A DNA stretch of 64,000 nt from Macrococcus sp. 19Msa1099 (GCA_019357535.2 CP079955.1:1984001-2048000); one strand, 5' to 3'; positions 29,729 to 47,075 are shown, counted from the stretch's first letter. Notes: generated from the sequence alone by a model not told the origin. Program-made: numbers and translations.

Positions 29729-29856
29729 TATATATTGCCCGGCAACGTCCTACTCTCGCGGATCGTAAGACCAACTACCATCGGCGCTAGAGAGCTTAAC
29801 TTCTGTGTTCGGTATGGGAACAGGTGTGACCTCTCTGCCATCGTCACCAGACAAAT
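29729..29856 (-). repeat. 128-base exact duplication containing 5S (copy 1; copy 2 at 35581-35708)
   Basis: The two copies are identical over 128 bases, covering the whole 5S gene plus 5 to 8 flanking bases on each side. Sequence diverges immediately outside. Confidence 0.9.
29737..29851 (-). rRNA. rrf: 5S ribosomal RNA (distal copy)
   Basis: 115 bases, starting TCTGGTGACG and ending GTTGCCGGGC on the minus strand, with the conserved CACCTGTTCCCATACCGAA loop. Closes the 16S-Ile-23S-5S operon. Confidence 0.96.
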
Positions 29857-29881
29857 GAAAGAATAAATAGTTTATACTTTC

Positions 29882-32994
<3,113 letters not shown>

Positions 32995-33011
32995 CAAAGT
33001 ACAATATTTAA

Positions 33012-33088
<77 letters not shown>

Positions 33089-33125
33089 ATTATTAATTTG
33101 AATGTATAAACATTCAAAACTGAAT

Positions 33126-34833
<1,708 letters not shown>

Positions 34834-34867
34834 CATTCAGTTTTCAATGTTCATTTTTAAATAATAA

Positions 34868-34943
34868 TGGTGGAGACTAGCGGGATCGAACCGCTGACCT
34901 CCTGCGTGCAAAGCAGGCGCTCTCCCAGCTGAGCTAAGCCCCC
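34868..34943 (-). tRNA. tRNA-Ala (TGC)
   Basis: 76 bases, anticodon loop TTTGCAC, CCA encoded. The acceptor GGGGGCT/AGTCTCC holds two G-U pairs. Last of the eight tRNAs before 16S. Confidence 0.96.
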
Positions 34944-34955
34944 ATATTAAGTAAG

Positions 34956-35029
34956 TCGGGAAGACAGGATTCGAACCTGCGACCCCTTGGTCCCAAACCA
35001 AGTGCTCTACCAAGCTGAGCTACTTCCCG
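34956..35029 (-). tRNA. tRNA-Pro (TGG)
   Basis: 74 bases, acceptor CGGGAAG/CTTCCCG, anticodon loop TTTGGGA. The gene is followed by CTT, so CCA must be added after transcription. Confidence 0.95.
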
Positions 35030-35042
35030 TAGCTAATAATAA

Positions 35043-35119
35043 TGGCGCGCCCGAGAGGAGTCGAACCCCTAACCTTTTGATCCGTAGTCAAACGCTCTAT
35101 CCAATTGAGCTACGGGCGC
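35043..35119 (-). tRNA. tRNA-Arg (ACG)
   Basis: 77 bases, acceptor GCGCCCG/CGGGCGC, anticodon loop CTACGGA (ACG, expected to be read as ICG after TadA editing), CCA encoded. Confidence 0.95.
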
Positions 35120-35136
35120 ATATTATAAAAATTAAA

Positions 35137-35225
35137 TGGTGCCGAGGACCGGAATCGAACCGGTACGGTAATCACTTACCGCAGGATTTTAAGTCCTGTG
35201 CGTCTGCCAGTTCCGCCACCCCGGC
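35137..35225 (-). tRNA. tRNA-Leu (TAA)
   Basis: 89 bases with a long variable arm (GGTAAGTGATTACC), anticodon loop CTTAAAA, CCA encoded. Confidence 0.95.
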
Positions 35226-35240
35226 ATTTAATTTCTCCAA

Positions 35241-35315
35241 TGGAGCGAAAGACGGGATTCGAACCCGCGACCCCAACCTTGGCAAGGTTGTATTCTACCA
35301 CTGAACTACTTTCGC
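35241..35315 (-). tRNA. tRNA-Gly (GCC)
   Basis: 75 bases, acceptor GCGAAAG/CTTTCGC, anticodon loop TTGCCAA, CCA encoded. Confidence 0.95.
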
Positions 35316-35335
35316 GCACTTATTAAAAATAATTA

Positions 35336-35408
35336 TGAGCCATAGAGGATTCGAACCTCTGACCCTTTGATTAAAAGTCAAATGCTCTACCAACTGAGCT
35401 AATGGCTC
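35336..35408 (-). tRNA. tRNA-Lys (TTT)
   Basis: 73 bases, acceptor GAGCCAT/ATGGCTC, anticodon loop CTTTTAA. CCA is not encoded. Confidence 0.95.
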
Positions 35409-35413
35409 AAAAA

Positions 35414-35489
<76 letters not shown>

Positions 35490-35500
35490 GTAATATTAAA

Positions 35501-35576
35501 TGGTGGAGGATGACGGGCTCGAACCGCCGACCCTCTGCTTGTAAGGCAGATGCTCTCCCAGCTGAGCTAATCCTCC
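35501..35576 (-). tRNA. tRNA-Val (TAC)
   Basis: 76 bases, acceptor GGAGGAT/ATCCTCC, anticodon loop CTTACAA, CCA encoded. First of the tRNA series after the extra 5S gene. Confidence 0.95.
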
Positions 35577-35588
35577 TGGGTATATATT

Positions 35589-35703
35589 GCCCGGCAACGT
35601 CCTACTCTCGCGGATCGTAAGACCAACTACCATCGGCGCTAGAGAGCTTAACTTCTGTGTTCGGTATGGGAACAGGTGTGACCTCTCTGCCATCGTCACC
35701 AGA
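35589..35703 (-). rRNA. rrf: 5S ribosomal RNA (extra proximal copy)
   Basis: 115 bases identical to the 5S at 29737-29851. It stands alone, without 16S or 23S before it, and opens the transcript that continues through eight tRNAs into the complete operon. Three promoters lie directly upstream. Staphylococcal genomes often hold one more 5S than 16S genes, as I recall. Confidence 0.95.
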
Positions 35704-35724
35704 CAAATTTTCAATACTTATATA

Positions 35725-35752
35725 AGTATAACAGCTTCGAAGATATTTTCAA
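35725..35752 (-). promoter_or_regulatory. rrn promoter P3 (nearest to the 5S)
   Basis: TTGAAA (35752-35747), 16 bases, TATACT (35730-35725) on the minus strand, about 20 bases before the 5S gene. Confidence 0.6.
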
Positions 35753-35758
35753 TAGTAA

Positions 35759-35787
35759 ATTTTACACTGCGTTCATGAACTTTACAA
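35759..35787 (-). promoter_or_regulatory. rrn promoter P2
   Basis: TTGTAA (35787-35782), 17 bases, TAAAAT (35764-35759) on the minus strand. Confidence 0.6.
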
Positions 35788-35831
35788 TTGATTTATTTTC
35801 TTTAATGCCACTCGTTTCAAGCGACTTTTAT

Positions 35832-35860
35832 ATCTTACAAAATACTCATGTTAAAGTCAA
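35832..35860 (-). promoter_or_regulatory. rrn promoter P1
   Basis: TTGACT (35860-35855), 17 bases, TAAGAT (35837-35832) on the minus strand with TG one base before the -10, an extended -10. A/T-rich sequence upstream could act as an UP element. Confidence 0.75.
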
Positions 35861-35922
35861 CACTTTTTCAATACTTTTTTTCTCATTCTTAAAGTTTTAT
35901 TTTTCTGATAAATAATCATGCA

Positions 35923-35964
35923 ATAAAAAAACGCTAAAAACCCTTGTTTAAAGGGATTTAGCGC
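35923..35964 (-). terminator. Intrinsic terminator of lysS
   Basis: A stem built from CGCTAAA..CCCTT and its complement closes a four-base loop, followed by a run of seven U on the minus strand, 10 bases after the lysS stop. Confidence 0.9.
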
Positions 35965-35973
35965 TTAAATTCA

Positions 35974-38467
<2,494 letters not shown>

Positions 38468-38477
38468 ATCATTACCC

Positions 38478-38951
38478 TCACTTATATTGTCTTACTTCCG
38501 GGTCCATAGTTACAAGTTCTCTAATTTTCTTATTTAAGACAGGATGTACTGCTTCAGATGCAATTTCAGCTAACGGGATGAGTACGAAGCTTCGCTCATG
38601 CATAAAAGGATGTGGTACTTTCAACCTATCATGTTCAATAACAATCTCATCTATTAACAATACGTCTAAATCTATCGTTCTCGGACCCCAATGAATTTTA
38701 CGTTCGCGACCTAATTCAAGTTCAATACGCTGAATTTCATTTAAAAATGAAATCGGTGTTAAACTCGTTTCAACAACCGCTGCACCATTTAAAAAGTCGT
38801 CCTGCTCAACCCCACCAACAGGGACAGTTTCATACAAAGATGATACTGCTAAAAGCTTTGTATCTTGAATTTGCTCAAGCTTTCGCAATGCTTCGTTTAT
38901 TTGATATTCTCTATCACCTATATTGCTGCCAAAGCTAATATAAACTTTCAT
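38478..38951 (-). CDS. folK: HPPK, 6-hydroxymethyl-7,8-dihydropterin pyrophosphokinase
   Basis: 157 residues. [14 protein letters not shown] at the N-terminus, and the ATP/Mg site [14 protein letters not shown] near 90-103 with [11 protein letters not shown] after it. Transfers pyrophosphate from ATP to the pterin before condensation by FolP. ATG directly follows the folB TAA, so it is coupled. Confidence 0.96.
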   Translation of the reverse strand: MKVYISFGSNIGDREYQINEALRKLEQIQDTKLLAVSSLYETVPVGGVEQDDFLNGAAVVETSLTPISFLNEIQRIELELGRERKIHWGPRTIDLDVLLIDEIVIEHDRLKVPHPFMHERSFVLIPLAEIASEAVHPVLNKKIRELVTMDPEVRQYK

Positions 38952-39311
38952 TTATTGACGCTCCCTGACGATTTCTACACCCACACCATCATACACACCA
39001 GGTATTGGTGGATTTTGTTTTGTAATCTTTACTTTTAACGCCATTATCTGATTATAGTGATTGAAGAGTGTTTTTGCAATACGTTCTGCTACATGCTCAA
39101 GTAGTTTAGACTGAATTTGCATCTCGCGCTTCACATCTTCATATACTGCACCGTAGTTTACAGTATGTTCCAGATCATCTGTTTCGCCTGCATGCTTCAA
39201 ATCTACATCAAGAGAAACGTCTACGATAAAGATCTGACCTATTTCATTTTCCGCTTCAAACACACCATGATACGCATAGAATTGCATTCCATCTATAAAT
39301 ATTCTATCCAT
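38952..39311 (-). CDS. folB: Dihydroneopterin aldolase
   Basis: 119 residues. Active-site features of the family are present: [16 protein letters not shown] near residues 12-27, the [15 protein letters not shown] stretch and a conserved Lys near 100 ([11 protein letters not shown]). Start ATG at 39311, six bases behind GGAG; the GTG one codon earlier is less well spaced. Overlaps the folP end by eight bases. Confidence 0.95.
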   Translation of the reverse strand: MDRIFIDGMQFYAYHGVFEAENEIGQIFIVDVSLDVDLKHAGETDDLEHTVNYGAVYEDVKREMQIQSKLLEHVAERIAKTLFNHYNQIMALKVKITKQNPPIPGVYDGVGVEIVRERQ

Positions 39312-40092
39312 CACAATCTCCTTTTAGTTGATCCATTACACGTAAAAATCTACTATTCATCAAAACATTATGAACGCGCACCGCATCTACACCTGCATTC
39401 ACACCAATTGCCGTTGTTGCAAGTGTTCCTTCATCACGATCGGCAGGTACTGAGTTGTCGTTCAGTAATTCTTTCACCATACGTTTACGACTAGTAGCTA
39501 ACAATACTTTATATCCTATTTGCGTAAGTTCTTCAAGCCTTCTCATAACCTCAACTTCTTGATTACGGTTCTTTGCAAACCCAATACCTGGATCAAGCCA
39601 AATTTTATCTCTTTCAATGCCAGCTTGTTCTGCTGCTCTTGCTTGTGTACATAAATCTGTGATCATATGTTCCATCACATCACCAACGACTTCCGTCTCT
39701 GCATTGTGCATCAATACAATATCTGCATCGTACTGTGCTACAACATCGAACATCGACTGATCAAACTTTCCAGCCCATTGGTCATTAATAATACTGCATC
39801 CTGCCTTCAGAGCTTCACGCGCTACTTCACTACGAAAAGTATCTACTGAAAGCAGTACCTTTTCATCTTTCAGCGCTTCTATCACCGGAATAACGCGATT
39901 TAATTCTTCTTCGATAGAAATCTCTGTATATCCAGGTCGCGTTGAATAGCCACCGATATCGATAATATCCGCACCTTCTTCAATCATCTCTCGCGCATGA
40001 CTTACCGCGGTTTGTAAAGTATTATATTTTCCACCATCCGAAAATGAATCAGGAGTTACATTCAGGATTCCCATTACTTGTGTTCGTTTCAC
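39304..40092 (-). CDS. folP: Dihydropteroate synthase
   Basis: 262 residues; joins p-aminobenzoate with the pterin and is the sulfonamide target. [15 protein letters not shown] (residues 7-21), [13 protein letters not shown] near 43-55 and the C-terminal AVRVHNV motif. Start is GTG with GAGGTGAG upstream. It follows the cysK terminator, so it probably begins a new transcript; a TATAAT at about 40123-40128 could be its -10. Confidence 0.96.
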   Translation of the reverse strand: MKRTQVMGILNVTPDSFSDGGKYNTLQTAVSHAREMIEEGADIIDIGGYSTRPGYTEISIEEELNRVIPVIEALKDEKVLLSVDTFRSEVAREALKAGCSIINDQWAGKFDQSMFDVVAQYDADIVLMHNAETEVVGDVMEHMITDLCTQARAAEQAGIERDKIWLDPGIGFAKNRNQEVEVMRRLEELTQIGYKVLLATSRKRMVKELLNDNSVPADRDEGTLATTAIGVNAGVDAVRVHNVLMNSRFLRVMDQLKGDCDG

Positions 40093-40144
40093 TTATCTCA
40101 CCTCATCTTAGTTTGTAAATATTATATCAAAAATAGACAAGGTA

Positions 40145-40192
40145 TAAAAAAATAACAAAATCCCACAAAAATCAATCGATTTAAGTGGGATT
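40145..40192 (-). terminator. Intrinsic terminator of cysK
   Basis: AATCCCAC/GTGGGATT with an inner AAATC/GATTT extension, followed on the minus strand by TTGTTATTTTTTT, 11 bases after the cysK stop. Confidence 0.85.
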
Positions 40193-40203
40193 CAATAAGG
40201 TTA

Positions 40204-41136
40204 TTAATCCGCTAAGTTAGCAAATAATACTGTTGATAAATAACGCTCCCCGTTACTTGGGATGATTGCAATAACATTTTTATCTTCACCAAGTTCGACC
40301 GCTTTATCAATTGCAGCTTTGACCGCAGCACCTGATGAAATTCCTACAAGAATACCTTCTTCTTTGGCTATTTTTCGACTCATTTCTATCGCTTCATCAT
40401 TCGTTACTTGCTGAATGCTTGTATAAACCTCTGTATCTAAAGTTTGAGGTACAAAGCCTGCGCCGATACCTTGTATTTTATGCGGTCCAGGTTGTCCGCC
40501 ACCTAATACTGGAGAATCGGCAGGTTCTACCGCGACAATCTCAACATCTGGATTATGTTTTTTTAATACGCGTCCAGCACCTGTTAGTGTTCCGCCCGTA
40601 CCAACACCTGAAATAAAGGCATCAATCGATAACCCTTCCATCGCTTCAATAATCTCAGGTCCTGTCGTCAGTTCGTGCACTTTAGGGTTGGACATGTTTT
40701 CAAATTGTTGCGGCATAAAGTAACCATTTTGTTCTTTAAGTTCATTCGCTTTTTGAATTGCACCCTTCATTCCTTCAGCGCCAGGAGTAAGTACGAGCTC
40801 AGCACCATATGCACGTAACAATGTACGACGCTCTTGACTCATCGTATCCGGCATAACTAAAGTCGCTTTATAACCTTTTGCTGCTGCCACCATTGCAAGA
40901 CCAATTCCAGTATTTCCTGACGTCGGTTCGACAATCGTATCACCAGGTTTAATAATACCTTCTTTTTCGGCTGCTTCAATCATCGCAAGTGCGATTCTAT
41001 CTTTCACTGAGCTTCCTGGATTTTGATACTCTAACTTTACATAAATATTTGCTGCTCCAGCTGGAACAATATTGTTCAACTTAACTAAAGGTGTATTCCC
41101 GATTAAGTCTGTAATGCATTCAACTCTTTGTGTCAT
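40204..41136 (-). CDS. cysK: Cysteine synthase A
   Basis: 310 residues, PLP enzyme making cysteine from O-acetylserine and sulfide. PLP lysine in [14 protein letters not shown] (near residue 45), substrate loop [14 protein letters not shown] near 70, phosphate loop [13 protein letters not shown] near 178. Start ATG at 41136 ([11 protein letters not shown]) with GGAGG upstream; the longer frame lacks a site. Uses the product of CysE encoded at 14090-14737. Confidence 0.97.
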   Translation of the reverse strand: MTQRVECITDLIGNTPLVKLNNIVPAGAANIYVKLEYQNPGSSVKDRIALAMIEAAEKEGIIKPGDTIVEPTSGNTGIGLAMVAAAKGYKATLVMPDTMSQERRTLLRAYGAELVLTPGAEGMKGAIQKANELKEQNGYFMPQQFENMSNPKVHELTTGPEIIEAMEGLSIDAFISGVGTGGTLTGAGRVLKKHNPDVEIVAVEPADSPVLGGGQPGPHKIQGIGAGFVPQTLDTEVYTSIQQVTNDEAIEMSRKIAKEEGILVGISSGAAVKAAIDKAVELGEDKNVIAIIPSNGERYLSTVLFANLAD

Positions 41137-41229
41137 GATAATTCCTCCAAATTGTAATTTTATTCTTATTACACTTATCGGATTTATTATATCAAATTCA
41201 CACACAAGATAAAAATATTCAAGCTTATA

Positions 41230-42105
41230 TTAATCTGTAATCAATGCTCTAAGATCTTCTTCAGAATAATGATATTGTTCTCTACAGAAATGACACTCTA
41301 CTTCTGCACCATGATCTTCTTCAATCATGCTTACAATTTCCGCCTCTCCTAAGCCTTTAATAGCAGCAAGAAACTTCTCTCTACCACAATTACATTTAAA
41401 TTCTATAGGCATCTGATCGAGTATACGAATATTGTCTTCTCCAAGCACTTCTTCAAGCACTTGTTCAGGAGACAAACCACGATCAATCAAAGTTGAGATT
41501 GGAGTTAAGTTCGCAAGACGCTCTTCTAATAAAGAGATTGTTTCTTCGCTCGCACCAGGCATCAGCTGAATGATAAAACCACCTGCTGCTTCAGTAACTT
41601 CTTCAGGTGTACATAATACACCGAGACCTACAGCACTTGGTACTTGTTCACTTGTCGCAAAATAGTAGGTAAAATCTTCAGCAATTTCACCATTATGCAA
41701 TTCAGTAGATCCTGTAAAGTAGTCTCTCATCCCTATATCTTTAACCACTCGTAAAAACCCATTTGCTCCCACTGCGGCACCAACATTCATCTTACCTGGA
41801 CGAATAGATTCAACTTCTATATGTGGATTTTCTACGTAACCTCTTACTTCACCTTTACCATTCGCATCAACAACGATTTGTCCTAATGGTCCGCCACCAT
41901 TAATCGTTATCGTCAATTTTTCTTCATTCTTTAACATTGCACCCATCATCGCTCCAGCAGTAATCGTTCTACCTAACGCCGCTGTTCCTACACGCCATGT
42001 GTCATGCTTTTGTCTTGCAGTTTCAACTGTATTTGTAGTACGTACACTAAAGGCACGTACTTCATCATTAAATGCTAAGGCTCTTACTAAATAATCTTGT
42101 GTCAT
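41230..42105 (-). CDS. hslO: Hsp33 redox-regulated chaperone
   Basis: 291 residues. Holdase activated when its zinc cysteines oxidise; the C-terminal site CNCG (about 237-240) and CHFC (about 270-273) carries all four. ATG with AAAGGAGA upstream. Between ftsH and cysK, as in staphylococci and Bacillus. Confidence 0.97.
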   Translation of the reverse strand: MTQDYLVRALAFNDEVRAFSVRTTNTVETARQKHDTWRVGTAALGRTITAGAMMGAMLKNEEKLTITINGGGPLGQIVVDANGKGEVRGYVENPHIEVESIRPGKMNVGAAVGANGFLRVVKDIGMRDYFTGSTELHNGEIAEDFTYYFATSEQVPSAVGLGVLCTPEEVTEAAGGFIIQLMPGASEETISLLEERLANLTPISTLIDRGLSPEQVLEEVLGEDNIRILDQMPIEFKCNCGREKFLAAIKGLGEAEIVSMIEEDHGAEVECHFCREQYHYSEEDLRALITD

Positions 42106-42120
42106 CTTGACTCTCCTTTA

Positions 42121-42161
42121 AAAAATCCCTTTTCATCTCATAGTAAAGAAGAAAAGGGATT
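42121..42161 (-). terminator. Hairpin between ftsH and hslO (weak terminator or attenuator)
   Basis: An 11-bp perfect stem (42124-42134 with 42151-42161) with a 16-base loop, then only four or five U before the hslO ribosome-binding site. Partial read-through into hslO is likely. Confidence 0.6.
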
Positions 42162-42167
42162 GGTTTG

Positions 42168-44246
42168 TTAAAATTTATCTTTATCTAATCTATCTACTTT
42201 AGGTTCTGGTTCTTGTTCATTTTCTTCAACAGGTACATCTGGATTTTTTAACTGCTCTTTCACTTCTTCATAAGATGAGCCTGTTTCTTCTTCATCTTCA
42301 TCCTCATCCTTAATCGTAACACGGCTATTATCTGAAGTGTTGTCCATTACTTTCTCATCTTTTTCTTTAATATGATATAAATGAGAATCATCGTAGCTTA
42401 CTTCTGGTAGTGTCCCGTTTTCAAATAAGCTATTGATTTGGTTGGCAACTAGTGTTTCTTCTGTTAATAACGTCTTAGCAATTAAATTAAGTTTGTCTTG
42501 ATTTTCAAGTAAAATCTGTTTACAACGTTCGTAACTTTCTTTGATGATACGTTGTACTTCAAGGTCAATCTCATAAGCAATCTGATCTGAATAATTAGCT
42601 TCGTGACCCATATCACGTCCAAGGAATACTTCACCTTGTGATTGGCCGAATTGTAATGGTCCAAGCTTATCGCTCATACCATATTCAGTTACCATTTTAC
42701 GAGCAATTCCTGTCGCACGCTGGAAGTCATTGTGTGCACCTGTAGATACTTCACCGAATGTAATTTCTTCTGCTACTCGTCCACCAAGTAAACCAACAAT
42801 CTTGTCTAACAACTCAGGCTTCGTCATGAAATAACGATCTTGCTTCGGTAACATCATTGCATATCCACCGGCATTTCCACGTGGAACGATTGTTACTTTG
42901 TGAACCATCTCTGCTTCATCAAGTACACAACCGATAATGGTATGACCTGCTTCGTGCCATGCAACAATATTTCGTTCTTTTACCGAGATAACACGTGATT
43001 TCTTCGCTGGACCAGCAATTACACGGTCTGTTGCTTCATCAATATCACGCATATCAATTTTAGTCTTACCTTGACGTGCCGCAACAAGTGCTGCTTCATT
43101 TAATAGATTTTCTAAATCTGCTCCAGAGAACCCAGGAGTACGTTGGCTAAGTGCCTTTAAGTCTACTGTTTCATCGAATGGTTTGTTACGTGCATGTACT
43201 TTAAGTACTGCTTCACGACCCTTAACGTCCGGTGCACCTACTTGAATTTGACGATCAAAACGTCCTGGACGAAGTAAGGCAGGGTCAAGTATATCCGGTC
43301 TGTTCGTAGCTGCAATCATAATGATTCCTTCGTTTTCACCGAAACCATCCATTTCAACTAATAACTGGTTTAATGTTTGTTCACGTTCATCGTGACCGCC
43401 ACCGACACCAGCACCACGTTGACGTCCTACTGCATCAATTTCATCGATAAAGATAATACATGGTGCATTCTTCTTTGCATTTTCAAATAAATCACGTACA
43501 CGACTAGCACCAACACCGACAAACATTTCCACGAAGTCAGAACCACTAATTGAGAAGAATGGTACGCCTGCTTCACCAGCAACTGCACGTGCAAGCAATG
43601 TCTTACCTGTACCAGGAGGTCCTACTAAAAGAACACCTTTAGGAATTCTTGCACCCATCTTCTTAAATTTACGATTGTCTTTTAAGAAATCGACAATTTC
43701 AACAAGCTCTTGCTTCTCTTCATCAGCTCCAGCAACATCGCTGAAACGTACTTTTTTCTTCTTATCGTCATATAATTTGGCTTTCGATTTACCGAAATTC
43801 ATAACACGGCCACCGCCGCCGCCACCTTGTGATTGAGAGAGGAAGAAGATAAAGACGAATGCTAATAATAAAATCGGGATTAGTGTACTTAACATACCTA
43901 AAAATACATTTTCTTTATCAGCTGGTTTAATATCAAACTTTAAATCACCTTTTTGATCTTCGGCAATTTTAGTAATCTTCTCTAAATCTTTCTGGTTGTT
44001 ATACATCAGTACAGAAGTAAATGTTTCATTTGCTTTTGCACCTTTTAACTTTCCTTTTACGAGGTAAACTTCCTGTCCTGGCTGAATTGTCATTTCTTCA
44101 ACTTCGCCTTTTTCAAGTTCGGACATGAGTTTTGTATATGTCATTTGCTTGGGCATTGATCCAGTGCCGTTAATCATAGAGAACACACCGAATATTACAA
44201 TACCAACAAGCGCTACCATTAAAATACTACGAAAGGCTTTTTGCAT
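42168..44246 (-). CDS. ftsH: Membrane AAA+ metalloprotease FtsH
   Basis: 692 residues. Two membrane helices (about 5-24 and 114-136) flank an extracytoplasmic domain. Walker A GPPGTGKT is at 209-216; Walker [16 protein letters not shown] and the second-region-of-homology arginines follow; the zinc protease motif HEAGH is near residue 430. The last 60 residues form a very acidic tail. Degrades unneeded or damaged membrane proteins. ATG with GGAGG upstream; a TGG-TAAAAT at about 44295 may be an extended -10. Confidence 0.98.
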   Translation of the reverse strand: MQKAFRSILMVALVGIVIFGVFSMINGTGSMPKQMTYTKLMSELEKGEVEEMTIQPGQEVYLVKGKLKGAKANETFTSVLMYNNQKDLEKITKIAEDQKGDLKFDIKPADKENVFLGMLSTLIPILLLAFVFIFFLSQSQGGGGGGRVMNFGKSKAKLYDDKKKKVRFSDVAGADEEKQELVEIVDFLKDNRKFKKMGARIPKGVLLVGPPGTGKTLLARAVAGEAGVPFFSISGSDFVEMFVGVGASRVRDLFENAKKNAPCIIFIDEIDAVGRQRGAGVGGGHDEREQTLNQLLVEMDGFGENEGIIMIAATNRPDILDPALLRPGRFDRQIQVGAPDVKGREAVLKVHARNKPFDETVDLKALSQRTPGFSGADLENLLNEAALVAARQGKTKIDMRDIDEATDRVIAGPAKKSRVISVKERNIVAWHEAGHTIIGCVLDEAEMVHKVTIVPRGNAGGYAMMLPKQDRYFMTKPELLDKIVGLLGGRVAEEITFGEVSTGAHNDFQRATGIARKMVTEYGMSDKLGPLQFGQSQGEVFLGRDMGHEANYSDQIAYEIDLEVQRIIKESYERCKQILLENQDKLNLIAKTLLTEETLVANQINSLFENGTLPEVSYDDSHLYHIKEKDEKVMDNTSDNSRVTIKDEDEDEEETGSSYEEVKEQLKNPDVPVEENEQEPEPKVDRLDKDKF

Positions 44247-44333
44247 TCAAATTTTCCTCCTACTCCATATATAAAGCTAAAAAGCATTTTACCATATTTA
44301 ACTATATTCAATCTACTATTTAAACTTAAGGGG

Positions 44334-44358
44334 AAATAACAACATTTGAGTGTTATTT
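44334..44358 (-). other. Hairpin over the hpt stop codon
   Basis: AAATAACA and TGTTATTT form an 8-bp stem overlapping the TAA of hpt. There is no good U-run, so it may protect the mRNA end rather than terminate. Confidence 0.4.
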
Positions 44359-44892
44359 AGTATATACTTCTTCTTTCAGCAAACCGATATACGGCAGATT
44401 TCTATAATGCTCTTGATAGTCAAGGCCATATCCTACTACAAACTCATCCGGTATTTTTTCACCTACATATTTTGCTTCGATATCTACCTTTCTGCGCATT
44501 GGTTTATAGAGTAATGTGACGATTTCGATTGAGTTAGCCTTGCGATACTTTAATAAGTCTACAATAGCATTTAACGTAGTACCTGTCTCAAGAATATCTT
44601 CTATGATGATCAAATCACGACCTTCTACAGAAACATCTAAATCCTTCAAAATCTTTACTTCTCCAGTGGATTCCATTCCGCCATGATAACTAGACACATC
44701 CATAAATTCTAATTCAACATGGGTATCAATATTTTTAATAAGATCTGCCATGAATAAAATTGATCCCTTTAATATACCGATACACAGCGGGTTTTTCCCA
44801 GCGTAATCTTTAGTGATTTCACTTCCTAACCGTTTGCAAGTATCTTGAATTTGTTCGCTCGTTAAAATTGTACTTTTAATATCATTGTGCAT
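44353..44892 (-). CDS. hpt: Hypoxanthine-guanine phosphoribosyltransferase
   Basis: 179 residues; purine salvage of hypoxanthine and guanine with PRPP. PRPP loop LIIIEDILETGTTL near 95-108, GILKGSILFMADL near 39-51 and VGYGLDYQEHYRNLP near 153-167 give the family. ATG with AAAGGAG, one base after the tilS stop. tilS-hpt-ftsH is a conserved trio in Firmicutes. Confidence 0.97.
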   Translation of the reverse strand: MHNDIKSTILTSEQIQDTCKRLGSEITKDYAGKNPLCIGILKGSILFMADLIKNIDTHVELEFMDVSSYHGGMESTGEVKILKDLDVSVEGRDLIIIEDILETGTTLNAIVDLLKYRKANSIEIVTLLYKPMRRKVDIEAKYVGEKIPDEFVVGYGLDYQEHYRNLPYIGLLKEEVYTK

Positions 44893-44893
44893 A

Positions 44894-46105
44894 TTAATAC
44901 TCCTTTGAAATTTTTATATGTTGATTCATAAAATGGTTACTCGACTTTAAACTTCCAATAGCAATGATTATTCCCTCATATACTATGAGCGGAATAGTGT
45001 CTCTTTCATATATGGGAATCTTTAAATCTTTCATTATTCTAGAAACCTTTTGATGATGACCATCAGTAGAGAGCACATCTCCTTCTTGACGATTCCTTAC
45101 TATTATATCACTTTTTAAATAATTTACTTGAATCATATATTCATTAAATTTATACTTCCCTGGTAACGAAATGTGAAGAAAGTTATTCTTCTCTTCTTGT
45201 TTACGCACCGTAATGTGGTCATAGGCCATATACAATGTATATTCTCCAAATGTATATGACGCGTGCGTAGCCTCCGTCTTCATCACTCGTATGATCTCAT
45301 CAACTTCACGCACACTGATAGATTCATCTATAAAATGACTTAATAATGACTGGATGACATATTGCTGCACAAGATGATTCTCTTTCTTTAGCTGCGTACG
45401 GTTAACACTGTTAATTTCTATACCTTCTGAATACTTCACCGCACATTGTCTGACCAATGATTGTGCCAAGTCTATGTAATGGGCAACGTGTAGCAAGTTA
45501 TCTTTTGAAAGCTTTGCCTCATCTAACTTATCTATAATTTCATTCCTTATGTAATTACGAGTATACTTTATCTCTTCGTTTGATTCATCTTCCATAAATG
45601 GAACACGTTCACGCTCTGCATATTGATACAATTCTGATTTAGAATAATTTAATAGTGGCTTCCCGTAATTCACCGTACCCTTTACAATCATCTGCATACT
45701 TGGAGGCTGAAAAGTAAAACGGTTAGATAGCAACCTGAAGAATATCGTTTCAATCTGATCATCTTTATGATGCGCGGTCAGAACCCAGCTGATACCTTTT
45801 TCTTTTGCAGTCCACTCAAAAAAAGCATAGCGGAGTTTCCTCGCTTTGTGCTGAATACTTTTGCTTAAATCGAAAGTTCCTTGTGGTATCGTATAGACGA
45901 TAAGTTCGAGTCCATGTAATGTACAATATCGTTGCAACATCTCTTGTTCTTCTTGCGATATATCACGTAACTGATGATTAACATGTAGTACATATAACTG
46001 CTTAAAGCACCCTGATTGTCTTATTTTATCGAGTAATACCATACTATCAACACCGCCCGAAACAGCAACGCCAATGTTCTCATCTTTTTTCCAGAAACGT
46101 TCCAT
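44894..46105 (-). CDS. tilS: tRNA(Ile)-lysidine synthetase
   Basis: 403 residues. PP-loop SGGVDSMVLL at about 18-27 for ATP; it converts C34 of tRNA-Ile(CAU) to lysidine so that AUA is read as Ile. The C-terminal substrate-binding domains are present. Start ATG at 46105 (MERFWKKDENIG) with AAAGGTG upstream. It begins a transcript after the yabR terminator. Confidence 0.95.
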   Translation of the reverse strand: MERFWKKDENIGVAVSGGVDSMVLLDKIRQSGCFKQLYVLHVNHQLRDISQEEQEMLQRYCTLHGLELIVYTIPQGTFDLSKSIQHKARKLRYAFFEWTAKEKGISWVLTAHHKDDQIETIFFRLLSNRFTFQPPSMQMIVKGTVNYGKPLLNYSKSELYQYAERERVPFMEDESNEEIKYTRNYIRNEIIDKLDEAKLSKDNLLHVAHYIDLAQSLVRQCAVKYSEGIEINSVNRTQLKKENHLVQQYVIQSLLSHFIDESISVREVDEIIRVMKTEATHASYTFGEYTLYMAYDHITVRKQEEKNNFLHISLPGKYKFNEYMIQVNYLKSDIIVRNRQEGDVLSTDGHHQKVSRIMKDLKIPIYERDTIPLIVYEGIIIAIGSLKSSNHFMNQHIKISKEY

Positions 46106-46126
46106 TTCATCACCTTTTATCAATAA

Positions 46127-46169
46127 AATAAAACAATCTCACTAAAGTAATATTTAAGTGAGATTGTTT
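46127..46169 (-). terminator. Intrinsic terminator of yabR
   Basis: A perfect 13-bp stem (46131-46143 with 46157-46169), 13-base loop and TTTTATTTTATT on the minus strand. Confidence 0.8.
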
Positions 46170-46186
46170 AATGCTAAAAAATAATA

Positions 46187-46573
46187 TTAGCGTTTTGATC
46201 CACGACCACCACGACGAGATTCTGATTGTCGCTTAATTGAAGTTTGTCTGTCTTCACTGTCTTTTAGGAAGTTTGATAATTGTTTCTCAAAATCTTCCGG
46301 TTTTTTTTCAACTTTAGGGGCTACAGGTTTTTTAGGACGCTCTTTTGCTTTCTTAATAGAAAGACTAATTTTACCATCCTGACCAATCGTCAATACTTTA
46401 ACTTCTACTTCATCGCCGACTTTTAAATGATCTGCAACATTCTCTACATAGCTATCTGCAACTTCACTGATGTGTACAAGACCACTTTTTCCTTCAGGTA
46501 ATTCAACGAAAGCACCGAAATTTTTAACACCTGTAACTTTACCTTTTAATTTGTTTCCAACTTCAATTGACAT
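46187..46573 (-). CDS. yabR: S1-domain RNA-binding protein YabR
   Basis: 128 residues. One S1 domain (about 5-75: KLKGKVTGVKNFGAFVELPEGKSGLVHISEVA) plus a basic, unstructured tail ending ESRRGGRGSKR. General-stress-type RNA-binding protein next to divIC in Firmicutes; role unclear. The ATG gives the usual N-terminus, but its GGAGG site is 13 bases away, longer than usual. It has a separate promoter and terminator, so it is a single-gene unit. Confidence 0.92.
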   Translation of the reverse strand: MSIEVGNKLKGKVTGVKNFGAFVELPEGKSGLVHISEVADSYVENVADHLKVGDEVEVKVLTIGQDGKISLSIKKAKERPKKPVAPKVEKKPEDFEKQLSNFLKDSEDRQTSIKRQSESRRGGRGSKR

Positions 46574-46615
46574 AAGATTAATAAATCCTCCTGATAAAAT
46601 TCTTCATAATATACC

Positions 46616-46644
46616 ATTATATGCTTACTCACTACTTTTTACAA
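46616..46644 (-). promoter_or_regulatory. Promoter of yabR
   Basis: TTGTAA (46644-46639), 17 bases, TATAAT (46621-46616) on the minus strand. Confidence 0.7.
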
Positions 46645-46674
46645 CGCTATAAATCTAAATAGTCAGTGAATTCT

Positions 46675-47064
46675 TTATTGCCCTTCACTATCTGACTTCG
46701 AATCTTTATTATCCGGTAACTTAAAGATTACTTCTCCATCATTGCTCAGGAAATATTCACTTCTTGCTATTTTCTCAATATATTCTTTACTATTGAGTTG
46801 TTTTAGCTTTTCTCTAAGTACAATCTCTTTTTCCTGCAATTGCTTATATTCTGCACGTTGCTTAGCATGCTCTTCTTTTAGGTGGTTATTGACACTTATC
46901 TGATATAACAACACTCCTGTTAGAAGTAGCAAGATACTCAATAATCCTCCACCGAATACGAACAACCTTTTCTTTATTACTCGATTATTTTTTCTTTTCC
47001 TTCGTTCTCGCAACGCTTTTTCTGAAATATAGTCATTGTCCAGATTACTCACTTTTTTTGCCAC
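46675..47064 (-). CDS. divIC: Cell division protein DivIC (FtsB-like)
   Basis: 129 residues. Basic cytoplasmic N-terminus, one membrane helix (about 37-58, FGGGLLSILLLLTGVLLYQI), then a coiled coil and the conserved KEYIEKIARSEYFLSNDGEVIFKLP. Part of the FtsL-DivIB-DivIC divisome complex. An in-frame GTG at 47073 is within the GAGGTG site, so I use the GTG at 47064. Confidence 0.95.
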   Translation of the reverse strand: MAKKVSNLDNDYISEKALRERRKRKNNRVIKKRLFVFGGGLLSILLLLTGVLLYQISVNNHLKEEHAKQRAEYKQLQEKEIVLREKLKQLNSKEYIEKIARSEYFLSNDGEVIFKLPDNKDSKSDSEGQ

Positions 47065-47075
47065 GCATAACACCT

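Noticed and set aside
35581-35708. Duplicated 5S block as a mobile element
   Set aside because: No terminal repeats, target duplication or transposase; recombination between rRNA operons explains it better.
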